Part shown: positions 16,573 through 25,078 of the stretch, piece after piece
Layout: each line of letters opens with the position of its first letter
How positions within the stretch are numbered: position 1 is the stretch's first letter
NCBI RefSeq assembly: GCF_020400725.1
Contig: NZ_JAINVG010000016.1
Span: forward strand, 52,038 to 116,037
DNA: 64,000 bases
Source: Streptomyces sp. NK15101
Lineage (GTDB): Bacteria; Actinomycetota; Actinomycetes; Streptomycetales; Streptomycetaceae
Direction: 5' to 3'
Translations under genes and position numbers: made by a program
Notes under the pieces: model-generated
Seen by the model: the letters and a program-made list of their open reading frames with translations, nothing else
What the model was told of the DNA's origin: nothing
The model's database searches: none

Positions 16573-18039
16573 ATGAGCACCACCGTCACCACCGCCCGAG
16601 GACCCGTGCGCGGCGAGCGCCGTGCGGACGGAAGCCTGCGTTTCCTGGGCATCCCGTACGCACAGCCGCCCGTCGGCGACCTCCGCTTCGCGGCTCCCGT
16701 GCCGCCGGAGCCCTGGTCGGAGCCGCTGGACGCGACCGCGTACGGACCGACGGCCCAGCGCCGTCCGTTCGCGGAGGTCACGACGATCCCGGAGCCGTCG
16801 GTCCCGGGTGCCGGGGTGCTGAACCTGAACGTGTTCACGCCGGCGGCGGATCCGGAGGCCGGTCTGCCGGTGCTGGTCTGGATCCACGGCGGCGGGTACG
16901 TGGCGGGTTCGGCGGCGAGCCCCTGGTACGACGGGGCCGCGTTCAACCGGGACGGAGTCGTGCTCGTCTCGGTCGGCTACCGCCTCGGGATCGAGGGCTT
17001 CCTGCACCTGGAGGGCGCGCCGGACAACCGGGGCGTACGGGACTGGATCGCGGCCCTGGAGTGGGTGCGGGACAACATCGCGGCCTTCGGCGGCGACCCC
17101 GCGAAGGTCACGATCGCCGGCCAGTCGGCGGGCGGCGGCGCCGTGCAGACGCTGCTCGCGGTCCCGTCGGCGCGGGGCCTGTTCCGGGGCGCGCTCTCCG
17201 TCTCGGGCGCGGTCGTGCGGCCCGACGGCCCCGAGGCCGCCCGCGCCGCGGCCCGGCTGTTCACGTCCCGCACCGGCGTCCCGGCGACCGCCGCCGCCCT
17301 GCGGGACCTGGCCGATGACGAACTCCTCGACCTCCAGGACCGCATGTCCGCGGCGGGCCCGGACCGCGAGGGCCTGCCGCCGATGCTGGCCCTCGCCCCC
17401 TTCGCGGACGGCGAGCTGCTCCCCGTGCCCGTCCTGGACGCCCTGACGACGGGCGGGGCCGGCGCGGACGTGCCGCTGATGCTCGGCTTCACCGAGGACG
17501 AGTTCACGATGATCCCCGCGCCCGGTCCCGGCGCCCCGCCGCTGCCCGTCCTCCTCGGCGGGCTCGGTCTGGACCCCGCCAGGGTCGGCGCCTTCACCGA
17601 GGCGTACGCGGCGGGCGGCCCGGAGCGGTACTTCGGGCAGGCGCTGACGGACACGCTCTTCCGCGCCCCGAACCTCGCCGTCGCGGACGCCCGCGCCGTC
17701 CGCGAAAGCCCCACCTGGTTCTACGAGTTCCGCTGGCGCTCGCCGGCCGCCGGGCTCGCCCTCCACTGCCTGGACCTGCCCTTCGCCTTCGACCTCCTCG
17801 ACGCCGAGGGCGTCGCGACCGCCGCCGGGGACGGCCCGCCGCAGGCGCTCGCCGACGCCCTGCACCGGGCGTGGGTCGCGTTCGTCACCGACCAGGACCC
17901 GGGCGCCGACTGGCCGCGCTACACCGCCGCGGAGCGCGCCACGAAGATCTGGGACGAGGAGCCCCGGATCACCGTGGACCCCTTCCGGCGGCTCCGTGAA
18001 CTCTGGCTCGACCGAAGGGGTTCAGGGGCGGCCGGCTGA
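16573..18039 (+). CDS. type-B carboxylesterase
   Basis: Alpha/beta-hydrolase of the carboxylesterase/para-nitrobenzyl esterase family, 488 residues. It begins with the family signature FLGIPYAQPPVGDLRF and carries the oxyanion loop WIHGGGYVAGSA and the nucleophile elbow AGQSAGGGA (Ser near residue 193). The acid is probably in GFTEDEF and the catalytic His in LHCLDLPFAF. No signal peptide is visible, so the enzyme is likely cytoplasmic. AAGGAG sits about 10 bases before the ATG at 16573. Ester substrate unknown. The stop codon lies in a terminator hairpin. Confidence 0.9.
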   Translation: MSTTVTTARGPVRGERRADGSLRFLGIPYAQPPVGDLRFAAPVPPEPWSEPLDATAYGPTAQRRPFAEVTTIPEPSVPGAGVLNLNVFTPAADPEAGLPVLVWIHGGGYVAGSAASPWYDGAAFNRDGVVLVSVGYRLGIEGFLHLEGAPDNRGVRDWIAALEWVRDNIAAFGGDPAKVTIAGQSAGGGAVQTLLAVPSARGLFRGALSVSGAVVRPDGPEAARAAARLFTSRTGVPATAAALRDLADDELLDLQDRMSAAGPDREGLPPMLALAPFADGELLPVPVLDALTTGGAGADVPLMLGFTEDEFTMIPAPGPGAPPLPVLLGGLGLDPARVGAFTEAYAAGGPERYFGQALTDTLFRAPNLAVADARAVRESPTWFYEFRWRSPAAGLALHCLDLPFAFDLLDAEGVATAAGDGPPQALADALHRAWVAFVTDQDPGADWPRYTAAERATKIWDEEPRITVDPFRRLRELWLDRRGSGAAG

Positions 18040-18051
18040 AGGAGCCGGCCG
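18029..18051 (+). terminator. hairpin overlapping the esterase stop codon
   Basis: CGGCCGGCT (18029-18037) pairs perfectly with AGCCGGCCG (18043-18051) around GAAGG; the TGA stop is 18037-18039. Confidence 0.6.
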
Positions 18052-18124
18052 ACCACGCCCTCGTGCGCCCCGCGGCGGACTGGCGACGGAGATCCGGCCG
18101 GCGGTCGGGAGCCGGTGCGCCCCC

Positions 18125-18494
18125 TCACTGCTGGGCGTGGTCGATCGCGGCGATCTCCGCCGCCGTCGCCGTGGCCCGCCGACCCGACGGCGCCGGGCCC
18201 TTCGGAGGGGTGCAGCCGCCGGCCCCCCGGCATGCTCCTGTGCAGGCTCCCCGGGCAGTGGCCGGGCACCACGTCCTCGGCATCGGGGATCGCCTGGGTG
18301 AGCTCTCCCCGGGTGAGCTGCTTGGTCAGCGGTACATCGGTGTCGTCCTTGAAAGGCCGCACCTCGCGCGATCCGCTCGCGGACGGCGCTCCGGCGGGTG
18401 GTGCCGACCCCTCCGACACCGTGTCCGCAGAGCAGGCGGAAAGCGTGAGAGAAGACAGAAGGGCCGCTGCTGTGGCGATGTGACTCCGCGTCAC
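18125..18494 (-). pseudogene. frameshifted lipoprotein gene
   Basis: From the GTG at 18494 the frame encodes a lipoprotein signal (HIATAAALLSSLTLSACSAD; the lipobox LSAC is clear). A Ser/Pro-rich linker and a short globular segment follow (DVPLTKQLTRGELTQAIPDA). After about 18240 coding bias moves to another frame, which ends at TGA 18125-18127 with ATATAAEIAAIDHAQQ. One frameshift would join the halves into a lipoprotein of about 123 residues. As read, the first frame instead runs on into the esterase antisense. The original function is unknown. Confidence 0.5.
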
Positions 18495-18586
18495 GTGATC
18501 AACACCGACCCTGGCGCGCAGTGGCCCCGGCACCGGAAGCCGGGCCGTCGCTTCCGGAGCTCGCCGGTCGGCACCGGCCCGGCAGG

Positions 18587-18716
18587 AGGCCTTGCGCGCG
18601 TTCTCCGGGGAGACGCCGTCGCACTTGGCGCGGGCCGCGTCACGGGTGCGGTCGAGGAGCGTGGTGAGCTGGGTGCGCTCGTCCCGCGCGGGCGGCGCGC
18701 CGTCGGTTCCGGTCAT
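18587..18716 (-). pseudogene. N-terminal fragment of a DinB/DUF664-type gene
   Basis: From the ATG at 18716 about 43 residues (ARDERTQLTTLLDRTRDAAR, then GVSPENARKA) match the usual N-terminus of Streptomyces DUF664/DinB-like proteins, which are about 165 residues long. The similarity stops near 18587, and the frame runs on into the upstream region of the broken lipoprotein gene. The remaining two thirds, including the metal-binding histidines, are missing. I infer a deletion remnant. The neighbouring 18717-18831 spacer holds only the upstream region of the next gene. Confidence 0.45.
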
Positions 18717-18831
18717 CGCTCGGAGCGTCCCCGGTCGCCGCGACCGATGTCGAGGCGATCGGCGACCGCCCCGTCCCCTTACCATCGGGCTCAGTCCACC
18801 GCACCCGCCCACGGACGGATCGGAACGCCAG

Positions 18832-19524
18832 ATGCTCGAGGACTTCGCCGACCTCTCCACGCCGCTGATCGCCGACGCCTGCGTACGGCTCGGGGAACCG
18901 CTGCGGGCCGCGCCCGCCGGGATCCTGCCCGTCGTGGCCGGGCAGCGCGTCGCCGGCCGGGTGCTGCCCGCCCGGCACTACGGAAGCGTCGACGTCTTCC
19001 TGGAGGCCCTCACGCACGCCGCACCCGGGGACGTCCTCGTCATCGACAACGCCGGCCGCCGCGACGAGGCCTGCATCGGCGACCTCGCCGTCCTGGAGGC
19101 GGAAGCGGCGGGCGCCGCCGGGGTCGTCGTCTGGGGCCTGCACCGGGACACCCCGGACCTGATCGAGATCGCACTGCCCGTCTTCTCGTACGGACGCCAC
19201 GCCCCCGGCCCCGTCCGCCTCGACGACCAGGACCCGGACGCGCTGACCACCGCGCGGTTCGGCGACCACGAGGTGACCGCCGCCGACGTGGTGTTCGCCG
19301 ACGACGACGGGGTGCTCTTCGTGACGGCCGACCGCGCGGACGCCGTCCTGGAAACCGCCCGGGCCCTCTTCCGCACCGAGCGGGAACAGGCCCGCCGGAT
19401 CCGGACGGGGGAGACCCTGCGCACCCAGACCCGCTTCGACGAGTACCTCGCCGGCCGCGCCGAGGACCCCTCGTACACCTTCCGCCGCCACCTGCGCCGG
19501 ATCGGCGGCGCTATCGAGGAGTGA
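18832..19524 (+). CDS. RraA-like family protein
   Basis: A 230-residue protein of the RraA/HMG aldolase-like fold. The core has LSTPLIADACVRLG, VFLEALTHAAPGDVLVIDNA and a Gly/Val-rich GVVVWGLHRDTPDLIEIALP, followed by the metal-site region DVVFADDDGVLFV. Members include RraA, an RNase E inhibitor, and class II 4-hydroxy-4-methyl-2-oxoglutarate aldolases. The family was once mis-named demethylmenaquinone methyltransferase. The ATG at 18832 lacks a strong ribosome site. It converges on the OsmC gene with 16 bp between stops. Which activity this one has cannot be decided. Confidence 0.8.
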   Translation: MLEDFADLSTPLIADACVRLGEPLRAAPAGILPVVAGQRVAGRVLPARHYGSVDVFLEALTHAAPGDVLVIDNAGRRDEACIGDLAVLEAEAAGAAGVVVWGLHRDTPDLIEIALPVFSYGRHAPGPVRLDDQDPDALTTARFGDHEVTAADVVFADDDGVLFVTADRADAVLETARALFRTEREQARRIRTGETLRTQTRFDEYLAGRAEDPSYTFRRHLRRIGGAIEE

Positions 19525-19540
19525 CCGCGACGCCCGCGGC

Positions 19541-19978
19541 TCAGCCCTCGAAGCCGACCGTGCCGTCCGGCAGGATCGCCTCCACGCGCGCCCCGTGCTC
19601 CACGGTCCGGCTCACCGTGCAGAACTTCTCGTGCGTCAGCCGCACCCCGCGGGCGAACACCTCGGCCGCCTTCGGGTTGTTGTCCGGCAGGTCGAACTCG
19701 TAGCTCACCCGGATCCGGCCCACCCTGCCGTCGTCCTCCGGCCCCGAGACCGACTCCACCACGATCCGCAGGTCGTCGTGGTCCACCGCCCGGGCCGTCC
19801 GGTCCACGACGAGGCCGCCGCAGCCGCCCATCGCCGCGAGCAGCAACTCGACCGGCGTGAACGACGGCTGCGCGTCCGCGTCGTCGGCGGCGGCCATCCG
19901 GACCTCCGCGCCCCGGTCGTTGCGGGCGGTCCAGTTCCGGTACCCGGTGCGGACGGTCTCGATCCGGTAGTCGGCCAT
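19541..19978 (-). CDS. OsmC family protein
   Basis: A 145-residue OsmC/YhfA-like protein. The family uses two cysteines to reduce organic hydroperoxides. Here MGGCGGLVVDRTARA holds the first cysteine near residue 54 and HEKFCTVSRTVEHG the second near residue 120, at the expected spacing. The ATG at 19978 has AAGGAG at a good distance. The next gene upstream on the same strand (glutamine amidotransferase, ending at 19998) is 19 bp away, so the two probably form an operon. Confidence 0.85.
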   Translation of the reverse strand: MADYRIETVRTGYRNWTARNDRGAEVRMAAADDADAQPSFTPVELLLAAMGGCGGLVVDRTARAVDHDDLRIVVESVSGPEDDGRVGRIRVSYEFDLPDNNPKAAEVFARGVRLTHEKFCTVSRTVEHGARVEAILPDGTVGFEG

Positions 19979-19997
19979 GGCGGTGAGGCTCCTTCGT

Positions 19998-20831
19998 TCA
20001 CGTGCGTGTTCCCGTACGGTACGCGCCGGGGACGGCGGGACCTCGGACGCCCCGCGCGTCCGCGCGGGCGCGGACGACCGCGCCCCACGCCTCCGACACC
20101 GCGCCCCAGACCGCCCGGAGTTCCGGCTCCGCCGCCCGCACCGACGCCACCGCCGCCCCCGGCTCGCCGCCCGCCGAGCGAAGCTGCTCCCCGTCGGCCG
20201 CCGCCCACGCCGCCACCGTCTCCGCGCCCGCCTCCGGATGGAACTGCACCGCCCAGCCCGCACCGCCCACCCGGAACGCCTGGTACGGGCAGTCGTCACC
20301 CGTCAGCAGCGGCACGGCCCCGGCCGGCAGGCGGTCCACCTCGTCCCAGTGCCACTGCGCCGCCGGAGCGCCCTCCGGCACCCCGCCGAACACCGGGTCG
20401 CCCGCGGCGGCGGGCAGCCTGCGCAGCGGTACGGCACCCACCTCGGGCCCCTGGGCCCGGCGCGACACCGAACCGCCCAGGGCGTGGGCGACGATCTGAC
20501 CGCCCAGGCATATCCCGAGCAGCGGCACCTCCCCGGCCACGGCCTCGCGGACGAGCGCACGGACCCCGGGCAGCCAGGGCGCGGCCCCGTCGTCCTCGCA
20601 GTTGACGGCCCCGCCGAGGACGATCAGCCCCGCGTGGCCGCCCAGCGTCCCCGGGAGCTCCTCGCCCCGCCAGGCGCGTATCACGTCCAGGCGGAGCCCG
20701 GTCCGCACGAGCTGCTCGCCGACCAGGCCGGGACCGGCGTCCTCCTCGTGCTGCACGACGAGCACGGCCGGCCCGCCGTGCTCCGCCGCGCCCGTTCCGG
20801 CCGCACCGGTCTCCCTCGTCTCCGTCGTCAC
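19998..20831 (-). CDS. class I glutamine amidotransferase
   Basis: GATase1 domain protein, 277 residues, that would hydrolyse glutamine (or a related gamma-glutamyl amide) to supply ammonia. The nucleophile elbow is LLGICLGGQIVAHALGG (Cys near 105) and the paired His-Glu is in VQFHPEAG. A central HAGLIVLGGAVNCEDDG is typical. Roughly 70 C-terminal residues form a helical Ala/Glu-rich tail. The GTG at 20831 follows GGGGCG; further upstream the frame stays open to 21059 without a ribosome site. It likely precedes the OsmC gene in one transcript. Confidence 0.82.
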   Translation of the reverse strand: MTTETRETGAAGTGAAEHGGPAVLVVQHEEDAGPGLVGEQLVRTGLRLDVIRAWRGEELPGTLGGHAGLIVLGGAVNCEDDGAAPWLPGVRALVREAVAGEVPLLGICLGGQIVAHALGGSVSRRAQGPEVGAVPLRRLPAAAGDPVFGGVPEGAPAAQWHWDEVDRLPAGAVPLLTGDDCPYQAFRVGGAGWAVQFHPEAGAETVAAWAAADGEQLRSAGGEPGAAVASVRAAEPELRAVWGAVSEAWGAVVRARADARGVRGPAVPGAYRTGTRT

Positions 20832-21020
20832 GGTCGCCCCGCCTCCACGTCCTCTGCCCCGGAACGCCCAGGCGCGTTCGCTCACCCGAGGATCGCCGAA
20901 GGAACGCCGGTGCGGGAGCCCCTTGAGGACCTGCGCGCGAGCACGTCTGAGTAGCGCGGTACGGGCGGCTGAGTACGCCGACCGATACGGCGGACCGCCG
21001 CCCGCTGATGGACTGGGGTC

Positions 21021-21479
21021 ATGACCTTCGACGCCCGGCGCGACCGCCGCCTCCAGCACGTCACCGCCACCGGCACGGCCCTCGCGGTGGCCCTCGGTCC
21101 GCTGGTCCTCGGCGCGCTGTTCGCCAAGTCGGTCGGAGGGGACCCGATGGTCTCCGTCAACGCCCTGATCGCGGGCGGCGGCCAGCGCGCCCGGATCTCC
21201 CGCGCCCAGCTGCGGTCCGGCGTCCGACTGCGCCCGGGGGCCCGGACGCGCCCCGGTACGCGCCCGCGGAGCCGTGGGGCCGTCGTGCGGCCCGGCTCGG
21301 TCGTGCGGCCCGGCTCGGTCGTGCGGCCCGGCTCGGTCGCGCGATTCGGCTCAGTCGCGCGGCTTGCGCGCCAGGAGGAAGGCCTGGGGCGTCTTCTCCT
21401 CGGGGTCCGGCTCCCGTACCAGACGGGCCGACTCGGTCAGTCCCGCCGCCGACAGCAGGCCCGCCAGACGGTCGGGTGA
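21021..21479 (+). CDS. hypothetical protein, N-terminal membrane segment; C-terminus doubtful
   Basis: The first 55 residues look like a real protein start with one hydrophobic segment (TALAVALGPLVLGALFAKSV) and the motif GGDPMVSVNALIAGGG. From about residue 70 the frame enters Arg/Pro/Gly-rich sequence. It then crosses the 18-bp tandem array as VVRPGS repeats and finishes antisense to the methyltransferase C-terminus. I think the N-terminus is genuine, but that the stop has been displaced by the array. No family recognised. Confidence 0.4.
   Translation: MTFDARRDRRLQHVTATGTALAVALGPLVLGALFAKSVGGDPMVSVNALIAGGGQRARISRAQLRSGVRLRPGARTRPGTRPRSRGAVVRPGSVVRPGSVVRPGSVARFGSVARLARQEEGLGRLLLGVRLPYQTGRLGQSRRRQQARQTVG
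21282..21371. repeat. 18-bp tandem repeat array containing the methyltransferase stop codon
   Basis: Three perfect copies of GTCGTGCGGCCCGGCTCG (21282-21299, 21300-21317 and 21318-21335) are followed by a diverged copy (21336-21353) and a fifth partial copy (21354-21371) that is coding. The stop of the minus-strand methyltransferase (21351-21353) is the last three bases of copy four. The array therefore extends from within the gene's 3' end into the downstream spacer. Confidence 0.85.
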
Positions 21480-22004
21480 CCGGCGGTACACGTCGAGGGC
21501 GACCTCGTGCCCGTACGCCCGCTCCAGACGCACCCGCTCGTCGCCCACCTTGAATGCGACCAGCGCGTGCCCGCCCGGCGCGAGGACCCGGTGGAACTCG
21601 GCGAAGGAGGCGACGAGCTCGTCCTCGGGCATGTGGACCGTCGAGTACCAGGAGAGGACCCCGCCGAGCGAGGCGTCCGCCAGGTCGAGCGCCGTCATGG
21701 AACCCACCTCGAAGCGCAGCCCCGGATAGGTCTCCCGGGCGACCGCGATCATCCCGGGCGACAGGTCCACACCGAAGGCGTCGGCGCCCAGGTCCCGCAG
21801 ATGGGAGGTCACCCGGCCCGTCCCGCAGCCCAGATCGCCGATCGCGCGCGGCCCGTCCGCCGCCTCCGCCTTCTCCACGAAGCCGGCGATCATCGCCCGG
21901 TCCAGCGGCATCGTCGCCAACTGGCCGGCGAGCAGCCGCTCGTAGTCGGCGGCGACGGTGTCGTACGAGCGGCGGGTGGCGGTGACGTGCGCGGCTTCGG
22001 TCAT
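21351..22004 (-). CDS. class I SAM-dependent methyltransferase
   Basis: Methyltransferase_11-type enzyme of 217 residues. Motif I is IGDLGCGTGRVTSHL near residue 50, followed by FGVDLSPGMIAVARE and the post-II region LGGVLSWYSTVHMPEDEL. The third region is HRVLAPGGHALVAFKVGD. The ATG at 22004 is preferred because the domain begins just after it; the frame upstream (to 22100) has no ribosome site. Substrate unknown. Its C-terminal codons and stop are part of an 18-bp tandem array, so its tail may be changing quickly. Confidence 0.85.
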   Translation of the reverse strand: MTEAAHVTATRRSYDTVAADYERLLAGQLATMPLDRAMIAGFVEKAEAADGPRAIGDLGCGTGRVTSHLRDLGADAFGVDLSPGMIAVARETYPGLRFEVGSMTALDLADASLGGVLSWYSTVHMPEDELVASFAEFHRVLAPGGHALVAFKVGDERVRLERAYGHEVALDVYRRSPDRLAGLLSAAGLTESARLVREPDPEEKTPQAFLLARKPRD

Positions 22005-22169
22005 GAACGGGACCCTATGGCAGCGCCTCCCCCACGGCGTCCGCGCAGGGCGTCCCCACAAGACGTCCACTTCCGAACGGCTCCCGTAGGCCCCGCACAT
22101 GAGCGATGATCGTCACCTCTGAGGATACCCGGGAGTAACCCGCCGGGTTCATGGCGAAAGGCGCAACGA

Positions 22170-24551
22170 ATGGCGAGGCGGCACCCCGAGCGGGACGACG
22201 ACCACACGAGCGGCACCGGGGACGCGCGCCCGGCCGGCCGGAGCGAACCCGGCGTCGGACGGCGCCGCTTCCTCGGATACGTCCTGGCGGCGCCCACCCT
22301 GACCGTCGCCGCCCAGCTCGGCGCCGAGGCCCTCGCCCCGCGCCGGGCGGCCGCGGCGACACCGGCTCTCGTCCCCTCGCTGCCGGGCCCGGCCGAACTC
22401 CTCGACCTCAACGAGCTGCTCACGCTCGCGGCCCTGCCCACCAGCAACCTCATCACCATCCGCGTCGACGCCGACGGCACCGCCCACTTCGCCCTGCCCC
22501 GCGCCGAGGTCGGCCAGGGCGTCACCACCTCCAGCGCGATGATCGTCGCGGAGGAACTCGACCTGCCCCTGGACAAGGTGAAGGTCACCCTCGCCGACGC
22601 CCGCCCCGAGCTGCTCTTCAACCAGCTCACCGGCGGCTCCAACACCACCTACTCCACCTACACCCCCATCCGGGTCGCCGCCGCCCTCGCCCGCGGACGG
22701 CTCCTGCGCGCGGCCTCCCTCGTCCTCGGCGAGGCCGTCGAGACCCTCACGACGAAGGCCGGCGCCGTCGTCTCCCCGGCCGGCGCGCTCCTCGGCTACG
22801 GCGAACTGGCCGTCAAGGCCGCCGCCCTCACCGACGCGGCGGTGGAGGTCACGCTCAAGGACCCGGACCGCTTCCGCGTCATCGGCACCGGACAGCGCCG
22901 GGTGGACGCCCTCGAAGCGGTCACCGGACGCAAGAAGTTCGCCATGGACCTCCAGGTTCCGGACGCGCTGCCCACCATGGTCTGCCGCCCGCCGACCATC
23001 AACGGCACGGTCCGCTCCGTGGCCAACCTCGCCGAGGTCCGGGCCATGCCCGGCATCACCGACGTCGTCACCGTCTCCACCGGCGTCGCCGTCCGCGGCC
23101 GCACCTTCGGCCAGTGCGTCGACGCCGTCCGCGCCCTCAGGGTCGACTGGGGGCCGGGCACGGCCGAGGGCGCCTCCGACGCCACGGTCCTGGCGGAGCT
23201 CCGCCGGGCCGAACTCCCGCTGGTGGTACCGCCGCTGCCGCTCCTCACCAAGGCGGTCGACGCCCGCTTCACCTTCCACTTCGCCAGCAACGCCGCCCTG
23301 GAGACCAACTGCGCGATCGCCGACGTACGGAAGGACTCCGCCGAGATCTGGGCCTCGCTCAAGGCGCCGATCGTCGCCCAGGAGCAGATCGCCCTCAAGC
23401 TCGGCCTGCCGCCCGCCGCCGTCCGCGTCCACGTCACCGAGGGCGGCGGCTCCTTCGGCCGCAAGCTGTTCTCCGACGCCGCCCACGAGGCCGCCGAGAT
23501 CTCCCGGGCCCTCGGCAAACCGGTGAAGCTGATGTGGCACCGCACCGACGACTTCCGCCAGGGCCGTACGCACCCGATGTCCACCTCCCGGGTCCGGGCC
23601 ACGTACTCGCTCGGCGAGGTCCTCACGTACGAGCAGCGCCACACCTCCGTGGCCACCGACTTCGGGCACGGCGTCGGCGAGGTCCTCACGGCGGAGGCGG
23701 CCCGGCTGCCCGTCGCCGACGCCACCTTCTCCGAGACGATGTTCCAGCTCACCCAGATCAGCCCCTACCACCTCGGCGTCACCACCCAGCTCCTCGCCGA
23801 GACCGACAAGGGCTTCAACACCGGGTCCATGCGGAACATCTACTCGCCCAACGTCCGATGCGCCCAGGAGCTCGTCATGGACGAACTGGCCAAGAGGACG
23901 GGCCAGGACGGGTACGCGATGCGGCGCCGGCTCCTCAAGGACGCGCGGGCCCGCGCGGTCCTCGACAAGGTCGCCGAGGCGGGGGAGTGGGGCCGGAGCA
24001 TGCCCGCCGGCACGGGCCAGGGCATCGCCGTCCACACCGAGTACCACTCCGCCGTCGCGATCCTCGCCGAGATCGACTGCCGGCCCGAGACCACCGGACG
24101 CAAGATCCCGGGCGCGTACACCGGGCCGCGCGTGACCAAGGTCGTCTGCGCCGTGGACGTCGGCCTCGCGGTCAACCCGCGCGGTCTGGAGGCCCAGATG
24201 ATGGGCGGCATCGCCGACGGCATCGCCATCACCCTGACGTCCGGACTCCACCTGAGCGACGGGCACTTCCTCGAAGGCAGCTGGGACCAGTACTTCTACA
24301 CCCGGCAGTGGAACACCCCGCCCGAGCTGGAGATCATCGTGATGCCGCCGAGCGGCGACGAGCCGGGCGGCGCGGGAGAGCTGGCGGTCGCCGGCGCCAT
24401 GGCCGCCGTCGCCTGCGCCTACGGCCGGGCCACCGGCACGATGCCGACGGTCTTCCCCGTCAACCACGCCGAGCCGCTCGCCTTCACGCCCCTGCCGACC
24501 GTCCCGCCCGTCCCGGCCTCGCCCACCGACGGCCGCGACCGCACCATCTGA
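22170..24551 (+). CDS. molybdenum hydroxylase large subunit (isoquinoline 1-oxidoreductase beta-type)
   Basis: Xanthine oxidase-family molybdopterin subunit, 793 residues, most like IorB. A twin-arginine signal is visible (GRRRFLGYVLAAPTLTVAAQ) near residue 30, so the holoenzyme is likely exported folded. The Mo-cofactor domains include GQGVTTSSAMIVAEEL and TEGGGSFGRKLFSD, and the active-site glutamate motif GGAGELAVAGAMAA is near the C-terminus. The ATG at 22170 has AAAGG about 10 bases upstream. The partner 2Fe-2S subunit gene follows after 14 bp and a MarR gene after that. No FAD-subunit gene is adjacent, as in the Ior type. The substrate could be an N-heterocycle or an aldehyde. Confidence 0.88.
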   Translation: MARRHPERDDDHTSGTGDARPAGRSEPGVGRRRFLGYVLAAPTLTVAAQLGAEALAPRRAAAATPALVPSLPGPAELLDLNELLTLAALPTSNLITIRVDADGTAHFALPRAEVGQGVTTSSAMIVAEELDLPLDKVKVTLADARPELLFNQLTGGSNTTYSTYTPIRVAAALARGRLLRAASLVLGEAVETLTTKAGAVVSPAGALLGYGELAVKAAALTDAAVEVTLKDPDRFRVIGTGQRRVDALEAVTGRKKFAMDLQVPDALPTMVCRPPTINGTVRSVANLAEVRAMPGITDVVTVSTGVAVRGRTFGQCVDAVRALRVDWGPGTAEGASDATVLAELRRAELPLVVPPLPLLTKAVDARFTFHFASNAALETNCAIADVRKDSAEIWASLKAPIVAQEQIALKLGLPPAAVRVHVTEGGGSFGRKLFSDAAHEAAEISRALGKPVKLMWHRTDDFRQGRTHPMSTSRVRATYSLGEVLTYEQRHTSVATDFGHGVGEVLTAEAARLPVADATFSETMFQLTQISPYHLGVTTQLLAETDKGFNTGSMRNIYSPNVRCAQELVMDELAKRTGQDGYAMRRRLLKDARARAVLDKVAEAGEWGRSMPAGTGQGIAVHTEYHSAVAILAEIDCRPETTGRKIPGAYTGPRVTKVVCAVDVGLAVNPRGLEAQMMGGIADGIAITLTSGLHLSDGHFLEGSWDQYFYTRQWNTPPELEIIVMPPSGDEPGGAGELAVAGAMAAVACAYGRATGTMPTVFPVNHAEPLAFTPLPTVPPVPASPTDGRDRTI

Positions 24552-24565
24552 GACCTGGAGCCCCC

Positions 24566-25045
24566 GTGCCGCAGCACACCTTCATCCTGAACGGCAAGGC
24601 CGTCACCGCCGACGTCGAGGGCGACGTCCGGCTCCTCTGGGTCCTCCGGGACGTCCTCGGCGTCACCGGTCCCAAGTACGGCTGCGGGGTCGGCGTCTGC
24701 CGGGCCTGTACGAGCCACCTCAACGGCAAGGCGTTCACTCCCTGCGCCGTGCGCGTCGACGACGTGGCCCCGACCGACGAGATCACCACCATCGAGGGCC
24801 TCCCTGACACCGTCGGCGCCGAACTCCACCCCATGCAGGAGGCCTGGCTCGACCTCGACGTCGCCCAGTGCGGCTTCTGCCAGCCGGGCCAGATCATGGC
24901 CGCGGTGGCCACCGTCCGCCGGGCGCGCGAGGCCGGACGCGAGGTCACCGAGGCCGACCTCGACACCATCCGCAACATCTGCCGGTGCGGCACCTACCAC
25001 CGGATCCGGCAGGCAGTCCTGGAGGGCGCCCGCCGGATGGAATGA
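24566..25045 (+). CDS. 2Fe-2S subunit of molybdenum hydroxylase (IorA-like)
   Basis: A 159-residue [2Fe-2S]2 electron-transfer subunit. The N-terminal plant-type ferredoxin cluster is YGCGVGVCRACTS plus a later TPC, and the C-terminal helical cluster uses QCGFCQPGQ and ICRCGTYHR. This is the CoxS/IorA arrangement. An Arg replaces the usual Gly between the second and third cysteines of the first cluster. The GTG at 24566 follows CTGGAG closely and is 14 bp after the stop of the large subunit, so the two are translated together. The small subunit lacks a signal and would ride out of the cell with the Tat-targeted partner. Confidence 0.9.
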   Translation: MPQHTFILNGKAVTADVEGDVRLLWVLRDVLGVTGPKYGCGVGVCRACTSHLNGKAFTPCAVRVDDVAPTDEITTIEGLPDTVGAELHPMQEAWLDLDVAQCGFCQPGQIMAAVATVRRAREAGREVTEADLDTIRNICRCGTYHRIRQAVLEGARRME

Positions 25046-25066
25046 GATCGGTTCGCACCACGAAGG

Positions 25067-25072
25067 TATTCT
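25067..25072 (+). promoter_or_regulatory. candidate -10 element for a leaderless MarR transcript
   Basis: TATTCT at 25067-25072 is followed by 6 bases and then the ATG at 25079, where +1 would fall. There is no Shine-Dalgarno site before the ATG. A convincing -35 is not visible. Confidence 0.35.
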
Positions 25073-25078
25073 TGCCGC

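Noticed and set aside
18832..19524. Demethylmenaquinone methyltransferase
   Set aside because: Old family name; RraA-like proteins have no methyltransferase motifs.
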